Shown: positions 1 through 8,477, counted from the stretch's first letter. The stretch: DNA of 64,000 nucleotides from Schaalia dentiphila ATCC 17982 (GCF_000154225.1 NZ_DS264586.1:1270527-1334526), one strand, 5' to 3'. Program-made: numbers and translations. Notes: generated from the letters alone by a model not told the origin.

Positions 1-299
1 TCCGTCCGTGCCCCGGGCGACCGAGCCGAAGACGCGGAGGGTGCCGAGGCCTCGTTCCTGGGCGTAGGTGGTGATCGAGGACGCGTAGCGGGCGAGCGGT
101 ACGGAGGGGCGGTAGTCGGCGGTGCGGAGGATGCGTTCGAGCAGCTCGGAGGAAACTGCGCGCTTGCCGGACTCGATCTGCGCGAGGGTCGACTGGCTCA
201 TCCCGGTCATCCCCGCCAGCTCGGCCTGTGTGAGGGATGCGTCCTGACGTGCAGCACGCACGAGGGACGGCGCGTCGTGACGATGAAACCGGCTCATGT
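1..299 (-). CDS. HTH-nucleotidyltransferase fusion protein, 3'-truncated by window edge
   Basis: The reading frame begins at ATG 299 on the minus strand and leaves the window after 99 codons. Residues about 11-60 form an XRE-type helix-turn-helix ([20 protein letters not shown], then ESGKR). After a short linker comes the start of a nucleotidyltransferase fold with the signature FGSVARGTD, the GS-x10-D type phosphate-binding motif of MNT/KNTase proteins. Known relatives fuse an antitoxin-like DNA-binding domain to a minimal nucleotidyltransferase and are often next to a HEPN-domain gene; the partner, if any, would lie off the left edge. A perfect 20-bp palindrome 7 bp upstream of the start suggests autoregulation. 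The HTH and the GSVARG motif are seen; toxin-antitoxin function is inferred. Confidence 0.75.
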
Positions 300-306
300 C
301 TCCATG

Positions 307-326
307 ATAGTGCACGCGTGCACTAT
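307..326. promoter_or_regulatory. Perfect 20-bp palindrome, probable operator of the HTH-NTase gene
   Basis: ATAGTGCACGCGTGCACTAT is its own reverse complement over all 20 bases. It lies 7 bp upstream of the ATG at 299 of the minus-strand HTH gene, where an autorepressor would bind. The leftward 5' untranslated region would have to run through it. No binding evidence is available; the assignment rests on perfect symmetry and position. Confidence 0.6.
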
Positions 327-345
327 TGGTGAAGTGGTCGTCGTG

Positions 346-540
346 TGTAGGCCCAGGTGCGAGGCCGGGGACCCGCCGCGCGCGTTCCTGTTCACCAAGC
401 ACGTGCTGGCCCTGACGAACCGCGGCGGCGCGACGAGCGTCGACAAAGAGGCCCTGGCCCGCACCGTGCGCGAGTGTGTCTTTGAGGCCTTCGGCGTGAC
501 CCTGGTGCCCGAGCCGGTCACGGTTGGCATCGCCTGGTAG
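346..540 (+). pseudogene. murB: C-terminal remnant of UDP-N-acetylmuramate dehydrogenase (murB)
   Basis: The frame ending at the TAG 540 carries, over about 55 residues, the typical MurB C-terminus: [20 protein letters not shown], followed by a segment ending [16 protein letters not shown]. In intact MurB these residues close domain 3 and contribute to the active site. The FAD-binding domain and the remaining roughly 250-300 residues are absent, and the frame instead runs back into the promoter of the divergent HTH gene. In related actinobacteria, as I recall, murB sits just before this aminotransferase-secE-nusG neighbourhood, so this is probably the decayed ancestral copy. A functional murB must exist elsewhere if peptidoglycan synthesis is normal. 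Confidence 0.7.
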
Positions 541-650
541 CGGGTCACCTGGTCGTTGTTTGCGGCGTCTGTCGCTGGCCGGGTAGCGGCGTTCACGTGG
601 GTACTGTCAGCTACCGACTGTGTTCGCTGCTTTCTAAGTTGCCGCTAAGT

Positions 651-747
651 GGATAGGTTGTCACGATGCGGATAGGTTATGCGCATCCGGATAGGTTAAT
701 AACCTATCCACATCTTCATAACCTATCCGAGTGTTCATAACCTATCC
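651..747. repeat. Mirror-symmetric six-copy array of GGATAGGTT at 19-bp pitch
   Basis: Three direct copies of GGATAGGTT start at 651, 670 and 689; three inverted copies (AACCTATCC) start at 701, 720 and 739. Each step is exactly 19 bp, and the whole array is symmetric about base 699. Copies 3 and 4 form a 21-base palindrome centred on an A. The extended consensus is (C/T)GGATAGGTTATG. It lies between two convergent 3' ends (murB remnant and adenosine deaminase) in a 473-bp gap (541-1013) where I see no gene or RNA. The geometry suggests a multimeric protein-binding site such as iterons, a transposon-end-like array or an operator; which of these is unknown. Confidence 0.9.
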
Positions 748-1013
748 GTATGTGAGCCGCCATTCGCCATTAGCTTGCGCCTCCATACATTCTGCACGTA
801 ATTCCCCGGAGTATGTTGTGAAGCGCACTCTCAAAACCGCAGAATATCAACGTTCTGGTTTCAATGTTTGAAAGAGGCGTGGGGGAACTGTGTGCGAGAT
901 TGAGGGGCGTATGGAATCTCGCGAGTGTTGAGGAGAATCTGGCCAGCGCTCGCGGTCGGCCGAGCGCCCAGCCAGCAGTGTTCCTAGACCGCAGTCGGTT
1001 TCGCGGCAGGTAC

Positions 1014-2093
1014 CTACGCCGCAGGCGTCGCCAGCCACGCGTCTATGTCGGCCTTCCAGGCCTCCTTGCGCGTCGGCGAGGCCAACGACGCGTCGATGGA
1101 AGACCGCGCCAGGTCGGCCAGAGCCTGGTCGGACAGACCGAAAACGTCGCGGGCGACCTCGTACTGGGCGACCAGGCGCGAGCGGAACAGCAGCGGGTCG
1201 TCGGCCGCCAGCGCGACGGTAGCCCCCGCCGAGATCAGCGTCGGCAACGGCACCTGCGAAAAGTCCGTGTAGACGCCCAGGTGCACGTTCGACGTGGGAC
1301 ACACCTCCAGGGCGATGCCCTCGTCGATGACGGCGCGCAGGAGCGCCGGATCTTCGCTGGTACGCACCCCGTGCCCGAGGCGGGCGGGGGCCAAAGCGGA
1401 GACTACCTCGCGCACGGAGGACGGGCCCAGGAGCTCGCCGCCGTGCGGAACACCTACGAGCCCGGCGCGGCGCGCGATGCGGAACGCAGGGGCAAACGAC
1501 GCCGTGGAGCCGACGCGCTCGTCGTTGGACAGGCCGAAACCCACGACGTCGCCGGGGCCATCCCCAGCAAACGACGCGGCCAGGCGCGCGAGCGTGCGCG
1601 CGTCCAACGGGTGCTTCATGCGCGACGCCGCGACGATCACCCCGATGTCGACGCCGGTATCGCGCGAGGCCAGGCGGGCCTCGTCGATGATGATCTCCAG
1701 GGCCGGGGTGATGCCCCCGACGTAGGGCGCGTAGGACGTGGGGTCGGCCTGGATCTCCATGCGCACGGAGCCCTCGGCGGCGTCGTCCTCGGCGGCCTCG
1801 CGGATGAGGCGGCGCATCGCGGCCTCGGAACGTACGAGGTGGCGCGCGGAGTCGTAGGCGCGCTGGAAACGGAACCAGCCGCGCCCGTCGGCCGGCATGG
1901 AGGCCGCGTCGATGTGCAGCAGATGAGGAGGTAGTCGCACGCCCTGTGCGCGCGCCATCTCGACCATGGTCGTGGGCCGCATGGCCCCCGTGAAGTGCAG
2001 GTGCAGGTGAGCCTTGGGGAGGGTTGCGAGGTCACGCCTGCCCGGTGGGGTGGGGCGCGGGGCCGTCAGGTTAGGGACAGCGGGCGCTTCCAC
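1014..2093 (-). CDS. add: Adenosine deaminase
   Basis: This 359-residue protein should hydrolyse adenosine (and deoxyadenosine) to inosine and ammonia in the cytoplasm, for purine salvage. The zinc-binding HxH is in KAHLHLHFTG near residue 30. A catalytic glutamate lies in PHGGE, a later histidine in LGHGVRTSEDP, EVCPTSN is the usual strand before the active site, and the zinc-binding aspartate is in ALAADDPLLF. Length and motif order match bacterial adenosine deaminases. The start is GTG 2093, three bases past the stop of the upstream hydrolase, so translation is likely coupled. It is the third gene of an aspC-hydrolase-add operon on the minus strand. Confidence 0.9.
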   Translation of the reverse strand: MEAPAVPNLTAPRPTPPGRRDLATLPKAHLHLHFTGAMRPTTMVEMARAQGVRLPPHLLHIDAASMPADGRGWFRFQRAYDSARHLVRSEAAMRRLIREAAEDDAAEGSVRMEIQADPTSYAPYVGGITPALEIIIDEARLASRDTGVDIGVIVAASRMKHPLDARTLARLAASFAGDGPGDVVGFGLSNDERVGSTASFAPAFRIARRAGLVGVPHGGELLGPSSVREVVSALAPARLGHGVRTSEDPALLRAVIDEGIALEVCPTSNVHLGVYTDFSQVPLPTLISAGATVALAADDPLLFRSRLVAQYEVARDVFGLSDQALADLARSSIDASLASPTRKEAWKADIDAWLATPAA

Positions 2094-2096
2094 GGC

Positions 2097-2906
2097 CTAG
2101 TGCTCCCCGAGCCAGATGATGATGTCGCGGATCAGGCCGGGGCCCTCGGGCTCGTTAAGGAGCTCGTGGTAGGCGCCGTCGATGATGCGCAGGTGGATGT
2201 CGGCGTCCGGGTGCGCCGCGCGTGCCCCGCGCACGAGCTCGCGCGAACCGCGCAGGTCCGCCATCAGGTCGTTCGACCCGTGCATGACGAGGGTCGGAGT
2301 GCGCAGGCGTGCGGCGCGCGCAACGACCTCGTCGCCCTGAATGATCATCGTCGCGCCCGTCAGGATCGGCACGCCGCCCTTGTAGGTGAGCGGATCCGCG
2401 TCGAAGTCGCGCTGAACCTCGGGGTCGCGCGACAGGGGAGAAACCTCCATGTCGGACGCGCCCTTCGCCACGACGAGGCCGGGGCGCAGCCGGGCGATCG
2501 GCAGCAGCCTGCGCGCCTGGGACGGGGAGACGTGGGGGAGGGGACGCAGCGCGGGCGCGGATAGGACCGTGCCGCGCAACCGCGTAGGGTCCAGGATCGT
2601 GGAGGCGGCCGCGATGATGCCGCCCATCGAGTGTCCGAACAGGAACAGGTCCGGCGTGCGCGCGTGTGCGAGGGTCGCCCGGCGCGCGTCACCGAAGTCG
2701 CGGATCAGCGCGCCCACGTCCACGCGGGCGAGGGGACCCTCAGAGGTCCCGTGGCCCGCGTGGTCGTAGTAGGCGACGTCGTAACCGGCACGGGTGAGCG
2801 CGGAGCGCAGGTGGGCGTAGCGCCCGCTGTGTTCCGCGTACCCGTGGGCGAGGAGGACCGTCCCGAGGGGGGCCTCCTGCGCTGTCCGTTCGAACGAGAC
2901 GTGCAT
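2097..2906 (-). CDS. Alpha/beta hydrolase, monoacylglycerol lipase-like
   Basis: The 269-residue protein has the full serine-hydrolase fold pattern. LLAHGYAEHSGRY forms the oxyanion-hole HG region, FGHSMGG is the nucleophile elbow with the catalytic serine, HGSNDLMAD supplies the acid, and GAYHELLNEPE supplies the catalytic histidine. The YAEHSGRY and AYHELLNEP blocks are typical of the monoacylglycerol lipase/lysophospholipase (PldB) group, so a lipid ester or small acyl ester is the probable substrate. The start ATG overlaps the aminotransferase stop by one base (TGATG). No signal peptide is visible, so it is cytoplasmic. Confidence 0.85.
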   Translation of the reverse strand: MHVSFERTAQEAPLGTVLLAHGYAEHSGRYAHLRSALTRAGYDVAYYDHAGHGTSEGPLARVDVGALIRDFGDARRATLAHARTPDLFLFGHSMGGIIAAASTILDPTRLRGTVLSAPALRPLPHVSPSQARRLLPIARLRPGLVVAKGASDMEVSPLSRDPEVQRDFDADPLTYKGGVPILTGATMIIQGDEVVARAARLRTPTLVMHGSNDLMADLRGSRELVRGARAAHPDADIHLRIIDGAYHELLNEPEGPGLIRDIIIWLGEH

Positions 2907-4111
2907 CAGGCGAAGAGCTCCTGCACGCGGGTGATGCCCTCGACGAGGTCGTCGTCGGCCAGAGCGTAAGAGAAGCGCAGGAAGCCGGAGGGGCCGAAGG
3001 CCTCGCCCGGAACCGCCGCGACCTCGACCTCGTCGAGAATCAGGTCGGCGAGCTCGCCCGACGTGTTGGCCACGCGGCCTCGGATCTCGCGACCCAGCAG
3101 GCGCTCGACGGAGGGGTAGACGTAGAACGCGCCCTTGGGGGTGGGAACGTCGAAACCGTCGATCTGGCGCAGCATGTCGACGATGAGGCGGCGGCGACGG
3201 TCGAAGGCGACGCGCATCTCGTCCACGGCGTCCAGGGAACCCGACACGGCGGCGCGCGCGGCCTCCTGGGCGACATTGTTGACGTTGGAGGTCAGGTGTG
3301 ACTGGAAGGACAGCGCAGCCTTGATGACGTCGGAGGGGCCGATCATCCAGCCCACTCGCCAGCCGGTCATCGCGTAGGTCTTGGCAACGCCGTTGAGGAT
3401 CACGGCCTGGTCGGCCAGCTCGGGCACCAGCTTGACGATGTGCGCGGTCTGCGCGTCCTCGTACAGCAGGTGCTCGTAGATCTCATCCGAGATGACCCAG
3501 ATGCCGTGCTCGAGGGCCCACTGGCCGATCGCGGTCAGCTCCTCGGGCGTGTAGACGCTGCCCGTCGGGTTGGACGGCGAGCACATGAGGAGGACCTTCG
3601 TGCGCTCGGTGCGCGCGGCCTCGAGCTGCTCGACGGTCACCTTGTAGTCCTGGTCGGCGCCCGCGAACACCTCGACGGGGGTCGCGCCGGCGAGCTTGAC
3701 GACCTCGGGGTACGTGGTCCAGTACGGGGTCGGCAGGATCGCCTCGTCGCCGGGGCCCAGCAGCGCGGCGAAAGCCTGAAAGACGGCCTGCTTGCCGCCG
3801 TTGGTCACGACGATATCGGCGGGGGAGACCTCGTAGCCGGAGTCACGCAGGGTCTTTTCCGCGATGGCCTCGCGCAGCGCGGGCAGGCCGGCGGCGGGCG
3901 TGTAGCGGTGCATCGCGGGGTTGCGCGCGGCCTTGACGGCGGCCTCGACAATGTAGTCGGGCGTGGCGAAGTCGGGTTCGCCGGCGCCGAATCCGATCAC
4001 CGGGCGGCCGGCGGCCTTGAGAGCCTTGGCCTTCGCGTCCACGGCCAGGGTCGCGGACGGGGTGATGGCGTTGAAACGATCAGAGACACGGGTGCGAGGA
4101 GTATTGGTCAC
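2906..4111 (-). CDS. aspC: Pyridoxal-phosphate aminotransferase, aspartate aminotransferase type
   Basis: A class I/II fold-type I aminotransferase of 401 residues. [11 protein letters not shown] begins the substrate-binding arm, [11 protein letters not shown] contains the conserved Asn-Pro, and the PLP lysine lies in [14 protein letters not shown]. It probably interconverts aspartate and oxaloacetate with glutamate and 2-oxoglutarate. The open frame extends to 4183, but I chose GTG 4111 because family members begin with a short peptide before RVSDRFNAI; the GGAGGGG next to it is unusually close. It leads the operon with the hydrolase and add. An aminotransferase next to tRNA-Trp and secE is a common actinobacterial arrangement. 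Confidence 0.87.
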   Translation of the reverse strand: MTNTPRTRVSDRFNAITPSATLAVDAKAKALKAAGRPVIGFGAGEPDFATPDYIVEAAVKAARNPAMHRYTPAAGLPALREAIAEKTLRDSGYEVSPADIVVTNGGKQAVFQAFAALLGPGDEAILPTPYWTTYPEVVKLAGATPVEVFAGADQDYKVTVEQLEAARTERTKVLLMCSPSNPTGSVYTPEELTAIGQWALEHGIWVISDEIYEHLLYEDAQTAHIVKLVPELADQAVILNGVAKTYAMTGWRVGWMIGPSDVIKAALSFQSHLTSNVNNVAQEAARAAVSGSLDAVDEMRVAFDRRRRLIVDMLRQIDGFDVPTPKGAFYVYPSVERLLGREIRGRVANTSGELADLILDEVEVAAVPGEAFGPSGFLRFSYALADDDLVEGITRVQELFA

Positions 4112-4292
4112 CCCTCCATGGTCCCACGTCGCGCGCGCGTGTGGCGGAGAGCGCACACGATGCGTGCGTGGGCTACCTCTCATTTACGAGGTCGGGGCTG
4201 GTATCACGCGGCATGCGACCCGCCGACGCGCATCTCGGTTGGACAAAGCGCCGCCTTATCCACTAATGTTCGTCAGGCAGGTTTTCCTGCGT

Positions 4293-4365
4293 AGGGCAGT
4301 GGCGCAATTGGTAGCGCACCGGTCTCCAAAACCGGCGGTTGTGGGTTCGAGTCCCGCCTGCCCTG
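4293..4365 (+). tRNA. tRNA-Trp (anticodon CCA)
   Basis: The 7-bp acceptor stem pairs AGGGCAG (4293-4299) with CTGCCCT (4358-4364), with discriminator G at 4365. The anticodon CCA is at 4326-4328 inside the CTCCAAA loop, and the T-arm has GGTTCGAGTCC. CCA is not encoded. It precedes secE by 35 bp, the usual actinobacterial order. Confidence 0.97.
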
Positions 4366-4400
4366 CGGATTAGGCTGATCATTTTCGTAGGAGGATTCCC

Positions 4401-4697
4401 ATGGCCGATCGTGTTGCCTCGGATGCTGAATCCTCGCGCCGAGATCGCACTAAGAACGAAGCTACCCGCAAGCGTAGCGCCGCCACCAAGGAGCAGACGA
4501 AGCGTCCTGGATTCTTCGGTGGCATCTGGCTCTTCTTCAAGCAAGTCATTGACGAAATGAAGAAGGTTACCTACCCCACGGGATCCGAGACCTGGACCTA
4601 CTTCCTCGTCGTCGTTGTGTTTGTCGCCGCAATCATGCTTTTCGCTGGCCTACTCGACTTCGGATTCGGTAAACTAAGCGCATTGATCTTCGGCTGA
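4401..4697 (+). CDS. secE: Preprotein translocase subunit SecE
   Basis: A 98-residue protein with a basic, hydrophilic N-terminus of about 45 residues. The conserved amphipathic segment [20 protein letters not shown] is followed by a single transmembrane helix (about residues 69-91). This is the classic single-span SecE that clamps SecY in the translocon. The extended charged N-terminus is usual in actinobacteria. AGGAGG at 4390-4395 supports ATG 4401. A strong hairpin with a T-rich tail separates it from nusG. Confidence 0.95.
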   Translation: MADRVASDAESSRRDRTKNEATRKRSAATKEQTKRPGFFGGIWLFFKQVIDEMKKVTYPTGSETWTYFLVVVVFVAAIMLFAGLLDFGFGKLSALIFG

Positions 4698-4705
4698 GAC
4701 CGACG

Positions 4706-4740
4706 AACCCGCCCGCAGGACACTGCAGGCGGGTTTCTTC
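4706..4740 (+). terminator. Intrinsic terminator or attenuator between secE and nusG
   Basis: AACCCGCCCGCAG (4706-4718) pairs with CTGCAGGCGGGTT (4723-4735) with one mismatch, followed by TCTTCT. The stem is long, GC-rich and T-tailed, so it should stop at least part of the transcription leaving secE. nusG starts 35 bp later and would need readthrough or its own promoter. Confidence 0.75.
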
Positions 4741-4774
4741 TACGGTCCGGCCCCACTCGCAGGAGGGAAACGTC

Positions 4775-5545
4775 GTGAGCGACGAACAGTACACCGAGGA
4801 CCAGGTCCTCGAGGCCGCCCAGGAAACCGTTGAGCAGGAGACCGTCGAGGCTCCGGCTCGGGATACTGTTGAGGAGGTGACCGAGGAGGTCGCCACCGAG
4901 GACACCGTGTCCGAGGAAGAGGCCCCGGCCTCGGTCGAAGAGGAAGCGATCGCCAAGCTGCGCCGCAAGCTCTACATGTCCCCCGGCGACTGGTACGTCA
5001 TCCACACCTACTCCGGCCACGAGCGCAAGGTGAAGGCGAACCTCGAGCAGCGCATCACCACGCAGAACATGGAAGATTACATCTTCGCCGTCGAGGTTCC
5101 GGATGAGTATGTCATGGAGTATCGCGGCAACGCGAAAAAGCGCGTGCGCCACGTGCGCATCCCCGGCTACGCGATCGTCTGCATGGACTTCAACGAGGCC
5201 TCGTACCGTGTCGTCAAGGAAACCCCCGCCGTCACCGGCTTCGTGGGCGACCAGCACAACCCCGTGCCGCTCTCGATCGACGAGGTCGTCATGCTCCTGA
5301 CGCCCAACGTCCTCGAGGAGGCTGCCGAGGCTGCCAAGGATCAGCCCGCCCCCGTCCAGGCCGTTCAGACTCAGTTCGAGGTCGGTGAGATCGTCACCGT
5401 CACCGACGGACCTTTCGAGACCATGTCGGCCACGATCTCCGAGATCATGCCCGAGGCTCAGAAGCTCAAGGTCCTCGTCACCATCTTCGAGCGCGAGACG
5501 CCGCTCGAGCTCGGCTTCGACCAGGTAGAGAAGCTCGAGCAGTGA
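4775..5545 (+). CDS. nusG: Transcription termination/antitermination protein NusG
   Basis: The 256-residue protein has an acidic, low-complexity N-terminal extension (about residues 1-65, rich in Glu/Val/Thr), a NGN domain starting at [20 protein letters not shown], and a C-terminal KOW domain in [14 protein letters not shown]. It binds RNA polymerase to modulate pausing and Rho action and links transcription to translation. The acidic extension is common in actinobacterial NusG. GTG 4775 is preceded by AGGAGGG. It lies between the secE terminator and the rplK promoter region. Confidence 0.96.
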   Translation: MSDEQYTEDQVLEAAQETVEQETVEAPARDTVEEVTEEVATEDTVSEEEAPASVEEEAIAKLRRKLYMSPGDWYVIHTYSGHERKVKANLEQRITTQNMEDYIFAVEVPDEYVMEYRGNAKKRVRHVRIPGYAIVCMDFNEASYRVVKETPAVTGFVGDQHNPVPLSIDEVVMLLTPNVLEEAAEAAKDQPAPVQAVQTQFEVGEIVTVTDGPFETMSATISEIMPEAQKLKVLVTIFERETPLELGFDQVEKLEQ

Positions 5546-5561
5546 CATCACGCACCCGGAC

Positions 5562-5591
5562 TTGGGATCAAGCCCGGAATCGCGTTATGAT
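5562..5591 (+). promoter_or_regulatory. Candidate sigma-70-type promoter of rplK-rplA
   Basis: TTGGGA (5562-5567) and TATGAT (5586-5591) are spaced by 18 bp in the 161-bp gap between nusG and rplK. This leaves about a 110-base leader, long enough for L1 autoregulation of the rplKA message, which is known in other bacteria. No L1-binding fold was confirmed. Confidence 0.5.
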
Positions 5592-5706
5592 TCACTTTTG
5601 TGTGCGTAGGGCGCACTATGCCCACTGAAACCCAGTGAGCTGACGCCAAACGCTCCGCCCTGACCGGCACCCGTCGGCCAGAACTTCAGAAGAAAGACCC
5701 GCATTC

Positions 5707-6138
5707 ATGGCACCGAAGAAGAAGGTCACCGGCCTGATCAAGCTTCAGATCGCAGCCGGCGCCGCTACCCCCGCACCGCCCGTCGGCCCCGCTCTGGGCC
5801 AGCACGGCGTGAACATTGTTGAGTTCACCAAGGCTTACAACGCGGCCACCGAGTCGCAGCGTGGAAACATCATCCCCGTTGAGATCACCGTCTACGAGGA
5901 TCGTTCCTTCACGTTCGTCCTCAAGACGCCGCCCGCCGCTGAGCTCATCAAGAAGGCTGCTGGCATCCAGAAGGGTTCCGGCACCCCCAACACCGTCAAG
6001 GTTGGTTCGATCACGATGGATCAGGCTCGCGAAATCGGCCAGTCCAAGATGGCTGACCTCAACGCCAACGATGTCGAGGCTGCTGCCAAGATCATCGCCG
6101 GCACCGCCCGCTCTATGGGCATCAACGTCGAGGGCTGA
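5707..6138 (+). CDS. rplK: 50S ribosomal protein L11
   Basis: At 143 residues this is a standard L11. The N-terminal domain has [20 protein letters not shown] with the flexible proline-rich hinge contacting the GTPase-associated centre. The C-terminal rRNA-binding domain ends with [10 protein letters not shown]. It binds helices 43/44 of 23S rRNA with L10-L12. AGAAAGA lies upstream of ATG 5707. It is co-transcribed with rplA. Confidence 0.98.
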   Translation: MAPKKKVTGLIKLQIAAGAATPAPPVGPALGQHGVNIVEFTKAYNAATESQRGNIIPVEITVYEDRSFTFVLKTPPAAELIKKAAGIQKGSGTPNTVKVGSITMDQAREIGQSKMADLNANDVEAAAKIIAGTARSMGINVEG

Positions 6139-6206
6139 CCTCAACCAACCCCCCGTGGTAGGGCAGGCGCTGCCCGACACCCACGACTGCAAGGAGAAGA
6201 AGCAGA

Positions 6207-6914
6207 ATGACCAAGCGCTCCAAGAGCTACCGCGCAGCGGCCGAGAAGGTCCACGCGGACGTGCTGTACACCCCCTTCGAGGCCATGAAGCTGGCCAAGG
6301 AGACCACCGTCACCAAGTTCGACTCGACCGTTGAGGTCGTCTTCCGACTGGGTGTCGACCCCCGCCAGGCGGACCAGATGGTCCGTGGCACCGTTTCCCT
6401 GCCGCACGGCACCGGCAAGACCGCCCGGGTCTTGGTCTTCGCCGTTGGTCCGCGCGCCCAGGAAGCGATCGACGCAGGCGCCGACGAGGTCGGCGGCGAC
6501 GAGCTCATCGAGAAGGTTGCCAAGGGCTACACCGACTTCGATGTCGCCGTTGCTACCCCCGACCTCATGGGCAAGGTTGGCCGCCTCGGCCGCGTCCTCG
6601 GCCCCCGTGGCCTCATGCCGAACCCCAAGACGGGCACCGTGACCATGGACGTCGCGAAGGCCGTCAAGGAGATCAAGGGCGGTCGCATCGAGTTCCGCGT
6701 CGATAAGCACGCCAACCTGGCGTTCATCGTCGGCAAGGCCTCCTTCACCGCCGAGCAGCTGACTGAGAACTACGCCGCTGTCCTGGACGAGGTGCTGCGT
6801 CTCAAGCCGACCTCCTCGAAGGGCCGCTACCTGCTCAAGGGCGCCGTCGCCACGACGATGGGCCCCGGCATCCCGCTGGATGTCACCAAGGTCAAGGACC
6901 TCATCGAGAAGTGA
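6207..6914 (+). CDS. rplA: 50S ribosomal protein L1
   Basis: The 235-residue L1 has the conserved block [15 protein letters not shown] in its inserted domain and the usual two-domain layout. It forms the mobile L1 stalk near the E site and is known in other bacteria to repress its own operon. AAGGAGAAG precedes ATG 6207. A perfect GC-rich hairpin follows 24 bp after the stop and closes the operon. Confidence 0.98.
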   Translation: MTKRSKSYRAAAEKVHADVLYTPFEAMKLAKETTVTKFDSTVEVVFRLGVDPRQADQMVRGTVSLPHGTGKTARVLVFAVGPRAQEAIDAGADEVGGDELIEKVAKGYTDFDVAVATPDLMGKVGRLGRVLGPRGLMPNPKTGTVTMDVAKAVKEIKGGRIEFRVDKHANLAFIVGKASFTAEQLTENYAAVLDEVLRLKPTSSKGRYLLKGAVATTMGPGIPLDVTKVKDLIEK

Positions 6915-6937
6915 GCGTCGCTCGCTGATCAAGCATT

Positions 6938-6970
6938 CGGGCCCCGCGCAGCACTGCTGCGCGGGGCCCG
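6938..6970 (+). terminator. Terminator after rplA
   Basis: CGGGCCCCGCGCAG (6938-6951) is perfectly complementary to CTGCGCGGGGCCCG (6957-6970), giving a 14-bp stem with a 5-nt loop, followed by GCTTTGTCT. It ends the rplK-rplA transcript. Confidence 0.85.
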
Positions 6971-7044
6971 GCTTTGTCTGGGGAGTGTTTGTGGGATCAG
7001 CTGGTGACATCCCGAACAAAGTAAGGGACATAGGTCACATACTA

Positions 7045-7072
7045 TTGGCACGGAATAGGGTAACCTTAATTT
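7045..7072 (+). promoter_or_regulatory. Candidate promoter with overlapping DtxR/IdeR-like iron box
   Basis: TTGGCA (7045-7050) and TAATTT (7067-7072) are 16 bp apart. The 19 bases at 7050-7068 match the classical DtxR/IdeR operator consensus at 12 of 19 positions by my alignment, including an intact TAACCT half-site in the spacer. A repressor there would block RNA polymerase. It lies just before the five-gene uptake operon, which fits iron-responsive control of a metallophore system. Match quality is moderate. Confidence 0.4.
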
Positions 7073-7108
7073 GCTTCTATAAACCTATGTTCGTGAAGGG
7101 TCGCGATA

Positions 7109-7708
7109 ATGTCTCAGGTTGCGGGTTCGGGTGTCACGAAGGCGCGCTCGGCCGTCACGATTGGTGCGTTTACCGCCGTCTACTTCGTCCTCATGTGGTG
7201 CTCGGGGATGCTGGGCTTTTTCGGCCCGGTGTTCATGTTCGTCGGCTGGATTGTCGGGCTGCTGCTCAACGGATCCGTCGTCATGCTGATGCTGGTGCGT
7301 TCGCGTATGTTCGGCACCCTCACGATCATGGGAGGCATCGTTGCCTTCCTCATGGTGGTGACCGGGCACGCGTGGGTGACCATTCCGGTTGCCCTGATCC
7401 TCGGCTTCCTGGGTGATCTCATCGCCAACGGTGGCGGTTACGTCAGTGCCCCTCGAAACATTGCGGCATACATGCTGTTCTCCCTGTGGATGATCGGTCC
7501 GCTCGCTCCGATTTTCTTTGCTCCCGACCCCTATTACGAGGACGTCGCGTCCCAGATGGGCCAGGACTACGCGGATAGCATGCGAGCCCTCTTCAGTCCC
7601 GCAGTCATCAGTGTGTGGGTCGTCGTTGCGATGATCGTCGCGTTGCTTGGCGGACTCATCGGTCGTTTCCTGCTGCGCAAGCACTTTGCGAAGGCCGGAG
7701 TTGCCTGA
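7109..7708 (+). CDS. ECF-type transporter S component (MptD/Trep_Strep-like)
   Basis: This 199-residue membrane protein has about five or six hydrophobic helices and short loops, with a GDLIANGGGY segment resembling the Trep_Strep/MptD group of substrate-capturing S components. ECF S components bind a vitamin or metal-related substrate and associate with a T-component/ATPase module, which follows directly. The substrate cannot be read from sequence. Its partnership with IrtAB/YbtPQ-like genes downstream and the upstream iron box suggest a metallophore or metal complex. ATG 7109 has AAGGG at 7097-7101. Confidence 0.75.
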   Translation: MSQVAGSGVTKARSAVTIGAFTAVYFVLMWCSGMLGFFGPVFMFVGWIVGLLLNGSVVMLMLVRSRMFGTLTIMGGIVAFLMVVTGHAWVTIPVALILGFLGDLIANGGGYVSAPRNIAAYMLFSLWMIGPLAPIFFAPDPYYEDVASQMGQDYADSMRALFSPAVISVWVVVAMIVALLGGLIGRFLLRKHFAKAGVA

Positions 7709-8477
7709 GATCTCGCTCGCCGAGGCTGCCCCAGGCGAGGCGACGAGCAAGCTTGATCCGCGAACGAAACTTCTGGCCCTCCTCGTCCTCAACGCGCTCG
7801 TCATGCGTGCGAGCCCCACGTCCACGCTCCTTGCGGTCCAACTGCTTGCGGTGGTCGCGCTCGCGTGGGAGGCCGGCGGTCGGGCGGCGGTGCGCACCGG
7901 GCTTGGGTGCCTCGTCTGCGATGCGTGCAGTCTTGGGTCGCCTTTCCTCGTTGCGTGGCTTGAGAGTGTGGGCTCGCCGCGTGGCCTCGTTCTCCTGATC
8001 GGCACGTGCAGCGCGATCGCGTTCTGGTTTGCGCGCTTCTTCGCGGGCTTCGGCCTGGCGCTCTACGTGTACCGCACGACGAGAATCGGTCAGATGAAAG
8101 CGGCGCTACGCGCGGTTCACCTGCCGCGCGTATTCGTCGACGCTCTCGCCGTTGCTTTCCGCGTGATTCCGACGGTGGGCTCAGAGGCGGTGGCCATCCG
8201 TGAGGCGATGGAGATGCGCGGCGTCGACCTCGGGGTGCGCGGAGTTCTCCGTCACCCCCTCGTGATCGCCGAGCGCTTTCTGGTTCCCCTGCTGTCCTCT
8301 ATCGCGCGTGTGGCCGACGACCTGGCTGCCTCGAGCGTCATTCGAGGCCTCGGCGGCCCGACGCGCCCCACATCGCTGACGCGGCTGCGCGCCACCGCCT
8401 GGGATGCGCTCGCACTCGCGTGCATCGCTGGCGTCGTCGCCATCGAGGTCGGCGCGTACCTCGGAGTACTCCCATGA
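7701..8477 (+). CDS. ECF transporter T component (energy-coupling transmembrane protein)
   Basis: A CbiQ/EcfT-type membrane protein. LDPRTKLLALLVLNALVM is the characteristic N-terminal block before the first helix, and the coupling helices carry the conserved AxR motifs (VAFRVIPTVGSEAVAIREAM and SSVIRGLGGP) that dock on the ATPases. I chose TTG 7701, which overlaps the S-component stop and has GAAGG six bases upstream; an upstream TTG at 7647 is in frame, and no ATG or GTG precedes the conserved block. The stop overlaps the next start (ATGA), so all three ECF genes are translationally coupled. Confidence 0.8.
   Translation: MPEISLAEAAPGEATSKLDPRTKLLALLVLNALVMRASPTSTLLAVQLLAVVALAWEAGGRAAVRTGLGCLVCDACSLGSPFLVAWLESVGSPRGLVLLIGTCSAIAFWFARFFAGFGLALYVYRTTRIGQMKAALRAVHLPRVFVDALAVAFRVIPTVGSEAVAIREAMEMRGVDLGVRGVLRHPLVIAERFLVPLLSSIARVADDLAASSVIRGLGGPTRPTSLTRLRATAWDALALACIAGVVAIEVGAYLGVLP

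Noticed and set aside
277..540. A complete 87-residue plus-strand gene
   Set aside because: Its first 20 codons overlap the start and operator of the divergent HTH gene, and only the C-terminal part resembles a known protein (MurB), so it is called a remnant.
651..747. CRISPR array
   Set aside because: Units are 9 bp with 10-bp gaps, inverted halfway, with no cas genes; this does not fit CRISPR geometry.
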